From: Deltaproteobacteria bacterium
Lineage (GTDB): Bacteria > Desulfobacterota > Syntrophia > Syntrophales > UBA5619
DNA: 34,827 nt
Assembly: GCA_021372695.1 (NCBI GenBank)
Contig: JAJFTY010000094.1
Location: 1-34,827, forward strand
Direction of reading: 5' to 3'
In this document: piece by piece, positions 31,483-34,827 of the stretch
Layout of the letters: every line of letters starts with the position of its first letter
Position numbering within the stretch: position 1 is the stretch's first letter
Notes under the pieces: model-generated
The model's input: the letters and a program-made list of their open reading frames with translations, nothing else
Database searches by the model: none
Told to the model about the DNA's origin: nothing
Translations under genes and position numbers: made by a program

Positions 31483-32723
31483 GCGAAGAGGGCCTCCGCC
31501 CCCAGTTGCTGCTCGATCCGGAGCAGCCTGTTGTATTTGGCGCATCTTTCGCCCCGCACCGGCCCGCCCAGCTTGATCTTTTCGGCGCCGAGGGCGACGG
31601 CCAGATCGGCGATGAAGTCCTCGTTCGTGTCATTGGACCGCAGGGAGACGATCACCCCGAAGCCGTTTTTTCTGGCCAGCACTCCTGCCCCGAAGGCCTC
31701 GGTCAGGGTCCCGGCCTGGTTCACCTTCAGAAGGAGCGTGTTTCCGGATTTCTCCGCGATCCCCCGCGCAAGCCGGGCCGCGTTCGTGGCAAACAGGTCG
31801 TCGCCGACGATGATCTTGCCGGGCAGCAGTGCTGTCAGCCTCGCCTGGCTTGCGAAATCGTCCTCGTGGAAGGCGTCCTCGATCAACGCCAGAGGGTAGC
31901 GCCGCGTCAGCTCCACCAGGTAGGCGGTGTATTCCTCGGCCGCCATCTCCCGGCCGGAAATCCGGTAGGTCCTCCGCTCCGGCACGTACAGGTCGGTCCC
32001 CACGATGTCGAGCCCCAGCGAGACTTGGCCGGCGAACCCCGCTTTCTGGACGGCCTCCAGGATCGTCTCGATGGCCTCCTCATTCCCGCTCAGGGGGGGG
32101 GCGTAGGCGCCGCCCGAATCGGCGACGTCGCCGAACCGCCTTTTCAGGAGCCCCCCAAGGGTGTGATGGATCGCGGCGAGCGCCTCCACGGCTGAGGCAA
32201 AATCGGCGAAGCCGTCGAGATTGATCAGGTAGTCTTCGAAATCGAGCGGCGCCGGGGAATGGGCCCCTCCGGCGATCACCGTCGCGATGGGCGCTGGAAG
32301 GCGCGTCGCGCCCAGTCCTCCGAGGTGGCGGTACAGGGGAAGCCCCGCCTCGGCCGCGGCCGCTTTGGCGACGGCCAGGGAAACGGGCAGGATGGCGTTT
32401 CCCCCGAGCTTCTCCTTGGCCGGGGTGCCGTCCAGTTCGATGAGCCGCCGGTCGATGCGCGCCTGACCGGACACCTCCTCGCCCAAGAGGGCGGGGGCGA
32501 TGATCCGGTTGACGTTTTCGACCGCCTTTTTCACCCCGAATCCCCGAAAGCGCGTCCCGCCGTCGAAGAGCGACTTGGCCTCGTACGCCCCGGTGGAGGT
32601 GCCGCTCGGGACCGACGCGGTCACCCGGATGCCGCTGCCCGTCGTCAGTTCCACCTCGACGGTCGGCCGGCCGGGCCCGGTCAGGATCTCATAGGCCTCT
32701 ATCGTCCGAATGGTCTCTTGCAT
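31479..32723 (-). CDS. Enolase-superfamily protein lacking two catalytic residues
   Basis: This 414-residue protein aligns with enolase throughout: VPSGTSTGAYEAKSLFDGG (39-57), GGNAILPVSLAVAKAAAAEA, GGAHSPAPLDFEDYLI (152-167), the metal ligands Asp239 (LGLD), Glu282 (IED) and Asp309 (VGDDLFATN), and the base Lys333 (LLKVNQAGTL). The invariant GDEGG loop is VADSGGA, so the catalytic Glu is Ser203. SHRSGETED is SLRSNDTNED, so the active-site His is Leu361. Normal enolase activity is therefore doubtful. Its neighbours are a glycerate 2-kinase, whose product 2-phosphoglycerate is the enolase substrate, and a TTT importer. GGAGGAG precedes ATG 32723. Confidence 0.85.
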   Translation of the reverse strand: MQETIRTIEAYEILTGPGRPTVEVELTTGSGIRVTASVPSGTSTGAYEAKSLFDGGTRFRGFGVKKAVENVNRIIAPALLGEEVSGQARIDRRLIELDGTPAKEKLGGNAILPVSLAVAKAAAAEAGLPLYRHLGGLGATRLPAPIATVIAGGAHSPAPLDFEDYLINLDGFADFASAVEALAAIHHTLGGLLKRRFGDVADSGGAYAPPLSGNEEAIETILEAVQKAGFAGQVSLGLDIVGTDLYVPERRTYRISGREMAAEEYTAYLVELTRRYPLALIEDAFHEDDFASQARLTALLPGKIIVGDDLFATNAARLARGIAEKSGNTLLLKVNQAGTLTEAFGAGVLARKNGFGVIVSLRSNDTNEDFIADLAVALGAEKIKLGGPVRGERCAKYNRLLRIEQQLGAEALFA

Positions 32724-32735
32724 GTGTCTCTCCTC

Positions 32736-34118
32736 CTATCCTTCGGGGCCGATGACGATGACCCTCAAGTTCATCACGTTCGTGCCCGTATGCCCGGTGA
32801 CGATCGCGTCGCCCAGCCGGTTCAGGGCGCTGGAGCTGTCGTGGCGCCGCAGGTGCTCGGCGACGTTCAGCCCGAGGGCCTGGGCCCGCTCCATGGTCTG
32901 ACCGTCCGAGATCCCGCCGGCCACCTCGGTCGGGCCGTCGGTCCCGTCGGTGTCTATCGATACGCAACAGATGTTCATCCTCTTTCCCAGCTTGGAGGCG
33001 AAGGCGAGGGCCACTTCCTGGTTGGGCCCCCCCTTGCCGTGGGGTCCGTGGATGGTCACCGTGGTCTCCCCCGCGGTGATCAGGGCGCAGGGACGCTCGA
33101 AGGGCCTCTCGTACCGGGCGACCTCCTTGGCGATCCCGGCCAGGCATATCCCCGCGTCAATCGACTCGCCCTCCAGGTTGGAGGCGAGGATCACCGGCCG
33201 ATACCCCAGCTCCCGAGCGGCCTCGGCCGCCGCCTCGCAGGCCGAAACGGGGCTGCCGACGCTGAGCAGGACCGCCTTGAACCCGTCGAGGCTCTTGACG
33301 GTTTCCCATTCGGGGCGGTGGAGCCCCTCCTCAAGATAGGCCCGGATGGCGGGGGAAACTGCGTTCCAGATGTCGAAGAGGTTCAGGACGTTGATGGCAT
33401 CTTGGAAGGTGGAGGGATCGGCCAGGCAGAGGTCCGGCCAGGGAAGCCCCTCCGGCGAGGTGTCCAGGGTCAGGGTGACCGCCTGCGCCGGCTGGATGTG
33501 GGCAACGAGCCGCCCGCCCTTCAGAAGGCAAAGATGCTTGCGGACGGTGTTGATGTCCCGGATGGTGCCACCGCATTTCAGCAGCAGGCTGTTCACCTCC
33601 TGGATGTCGGCCAGGGTGACCCCCGCGGGTGGCAGGGTGATCAGGGCCGAGGCGCCACCGGTCACGGCGGCAAACACCAGGTCTCGCTCCCCGGCCCGGC
33701 GGGCCACGTCGAGCACCCTCTGGGCACCGGTCACGCTGGCTTCGTTGGGGATGGGGTGTCCAGCTTCAAGGATTTCGATGCGGCTGAGGCGCCTCTTCTC
33801 CCCTTCCTTGACCACCACTACCCCGCCGGTCAGCCGCTCCCCGAGAATGGCCTCTAGGGCGGCTGCGATGGGAAAGGAGCCCTTGCCCGCCCCGATGACG
33901 TAGATGTGGTCGAAGGCGTTCAGGGCGAAGGTGAGCTCCCCGACCCTGAGGCGGTCGCCCTCCCTGCGGACGACCGCCCGGGTCCCCAGGTCCGGCGCGG
34001 CGCCGTGGATCCCTTCCCGGATGATTGACAGGGCGTCCCGGCGGACGGCGGTCTGGCCGTGGGCCGTGAGCTGCCCATAGTTGAGATAGAATGCCCCGTT
34101 CTGTCCGTTCCTGTCCAT
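32736..34118 (-). CDS. Glycerate 2-kinase, GckA/TtuD (MOFRL) family
   Basis: This 460-residue kinase of the DUF4147/MOFRL family phosphorylates D-glycerate to 2-phosphoglycerate in known members. Motifs include VIGAGKGSFPIAAALEAILG (about 74-93), AAVTGGASALITLPPAGVTL (about 150-169), SLLLKCGGTIRDINTVRKHL, ALITAGETTVTIHGPHGKGG and the C-terminal MOFRL domain SIDTDGTDGPTEVAGGISDG. The frame is open farther upstream, but that region is the gntR gene. ATG 34118 overlaps the gntR stop by one base (TGATG). It feeds an enolase-like gene 12 nt downstream. The substrate assignment is by family. Confidence 0.9.
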   Translation of the reverse strand: MDRNGQNGAFYLNYGQLTAHGQTAVRRDALSIIREGIHGAAPDLGTRAVVRREGDRLRVGELTFALNAFDHIYVIGAGKGSFPIAAALEAILGERLTGGVVVVKEGEKRRLSRIEILEAGHPIPNEASVTGAQRVLDVARRAGERDLVFAAVTGGASALITLPPAGVTLADIQEVNSLLLKCGGTIRDINTVRKHLCLLKGGRLVAHIQPAQAVTLTLDTSPEGLPWPDLCLADPSTFQDAINVLNLFDIWNAVSPAIRAYLEEGLHRPEWETVKSLDGFKAVLLSVGSPVSACEAAAEAARELGYRPVILASNLEGESIDAGICLAGIAKEVARYERPFERPCALITAGETTVTIHGPHGKGGPNQEVALAFASKLGKRMNICCVSIDTDGTDGPTEVAGGISDGQTMERAQALGLNVAEHLRRHDSSSALNRLGDAIVTGHTGTNVMNLRVIVIGPEG

Positions 34119-34810
34119 CACGTGGTCGCCTCCGCCGGGGAGGCCTCGCCGGTCGGGCGGTTCCGCATCACCTCGTCGATGGCCCGCTTGATGTTGGAGA
34201 TGTGGCGGTGCATGGCGTTGCGGGCGCGTTCGCCGTCGCGGGCCAGGAGCGCGTCGAAGATGCGCCGCATCTCTTGTTCCGACGGGTTCAGGCGGTTTGC
34301 CAGTTCCACCGTCGCCAGCTGGATCCGGCGCATCCGGTCCAGGTAGCGGTCCAGAATGGCGTCGATCTCCCGGTTGTTGCAGGCCAGCCAAATCGTCTTG
34401 TGAAGCGCGTTATCGGTCGTGAAGATCAGCGCCTTCCTCTGCTCGCTGCCCTCGGGAAGGGTCAGCATCCGGTCGAAGTCCGACTTCAGAAGGTTCAGGG
34501 ATTCTTCGGAAATCAGGCCGGTCGCAACAAAGGCGGCGTGAGGTTCGAGCAGAAGCCGCACCTCGCAGATCTCGGCGGCCTGATCAGGGAAGATCTGCGA
34601 GACGATCGTCCCGACCTGCGGCTTGACCAGAACCAGCGATTCCTGTTGGAGTCTGCGGAGAGCATCCCGGACCGGGGCTCGGCTTACATTGAACCTCTCG
34701 GCCAACTGGACCTCGGAGAGCTTTTCCCCGGGTCTAATCTGCATCTCTATGATTTCACGACGAAGGGTTCTGTAGACCTGATCTCCGATTGTCAAAGTCG
34801 GTTCCAGCAC
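34118..34810 (-). CDS. GntR-family regulator, FadR/FCD subgroup
   Basis: This 230-residue regulator has an N-terminal winged helix (VYRTLRREIIEMQIRPGEKL, SEVQLAERFNVSRAPVRDAL, about 12-52) and an all-helical FCD effector domain with the metal-type positions DNALHKTIWLACNN and HRHISNIKRAIDE. FCD-type GntR proteins commonly sense organic acids. It is the first gene seen of operon 2 and starts at GTG 34810 with AAGGAGGAG upstream. The promoter lies outside the window. It is the presumed local regulator of the kinase-enolase-TTT operon, probably relieved by the imported acid or a product. Confidence 0.93.
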   Translation of the reverse strand: MLEPTLTIGDQVYRTLRREIIEMQIRPGEKLSEVQLAERFNVSRAPVRDALRRLQQESLVLVKPQVGTIVSQIFPDQAAEICEVRLLLEPHAAFVATGLISEESLNLLKSDFDRMLTLPEGSEQRKALIFTTDNALHKTIWLACNNREIDAILDRYLDRMRRIQLATVELANRLNPSEQEMRRIFDALLARDGERARNAMHRHISNIKRAIDEVMRNRPTGEASPAEATT

Positions 34811-34827
34811 GGTGGCTCCTCCTTTCG

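Overview
This 34.8 kb, GC-rich window looks like a chromosomal segment of a Gram-negative bacterium, probably a Deltaproteobacterium (Desulfobacterota)-like organism. The pointers are a compact lexA2-imuA-imuB-dnaE2 mutagenesis operon, two tripartite tricarboxylate transporter (TTT) operons, and a ferredoxin-like domain on a glucoamylase. The taxonomy is inference; there is no rRNA or tRNA here.

Layout, left to right. (1) 1-775, minus strand: ATP-binding subunit of a LolD/MacB-type ABC exporter, followed by the first 14 codons of its permease, cut by the window edge. (2) 990-11566, minus strand: a nine-gene catabolic operon. In transcription order it is D-2-hydroxyacid dehydrogenase, MmgE/PrpD protein, second D-2-hydroxyacid dehydrogenase, IclR regulator, TctC, TctB, TctA, NHL beta-propeller, aconitase-family hydratase. 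A promoter with an overlapping inverted repeat sits just upstream (11633-11678). The set suggests uptake of a di- or tricarboxylate, hydratase-type isomerisation and NAD-dependent oxidation. (3) 11692-18337: a mobile integron gene-cassette array, all minus strand. It has nine attC-like sites around a methyltransferase, a DHCW cupin, a NYN/OST-HTH protein, an SRPBCC protein, a secreted hypothetical, an Mrr-like nuclease, an AT-rich unknown and an HNH-type protein. Next to it (18426-18987) lie C-terminal scars of two different integron integrases on opposite strands. The array is therefore without a working integrase in this window.

(4) 19167-21497, minus: a GH15 glucoamylase-type enzyme fused to a cysteine-rich ferredoxin-like C-terminus. 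(5) 21773-27982, plus: lexA2-imuA-imuB-dnaE2, the SOS-inducible error-prone polymerase cassette. A LexA-type palindrome lies exactly in the spacer of the lexA2 promoter, and a near-perfect 49-bp palindrome lies inside imuB. (6) 28031-28278: remnants of a second dnaE-like gene and, antisense, of a nucleotidyltransferase gene. (7) 28399-34810, minus: a second TTT operon in the order gntR, glycerate 2-kinase, enolase-like, tctB, tctA, tctC. It looks like a glycerate-type uptake route, but the enolase-like protein lacks two hallmark catalytic residues.

The most interesting items are the orphan integron array with two integrase scars and unrecognised cassette genes, the enolase paralogue in a transporter-kinase operon, the glucoamylase-ferredoxin fusion, and the carboxylate operon whose substrate is not obvious.
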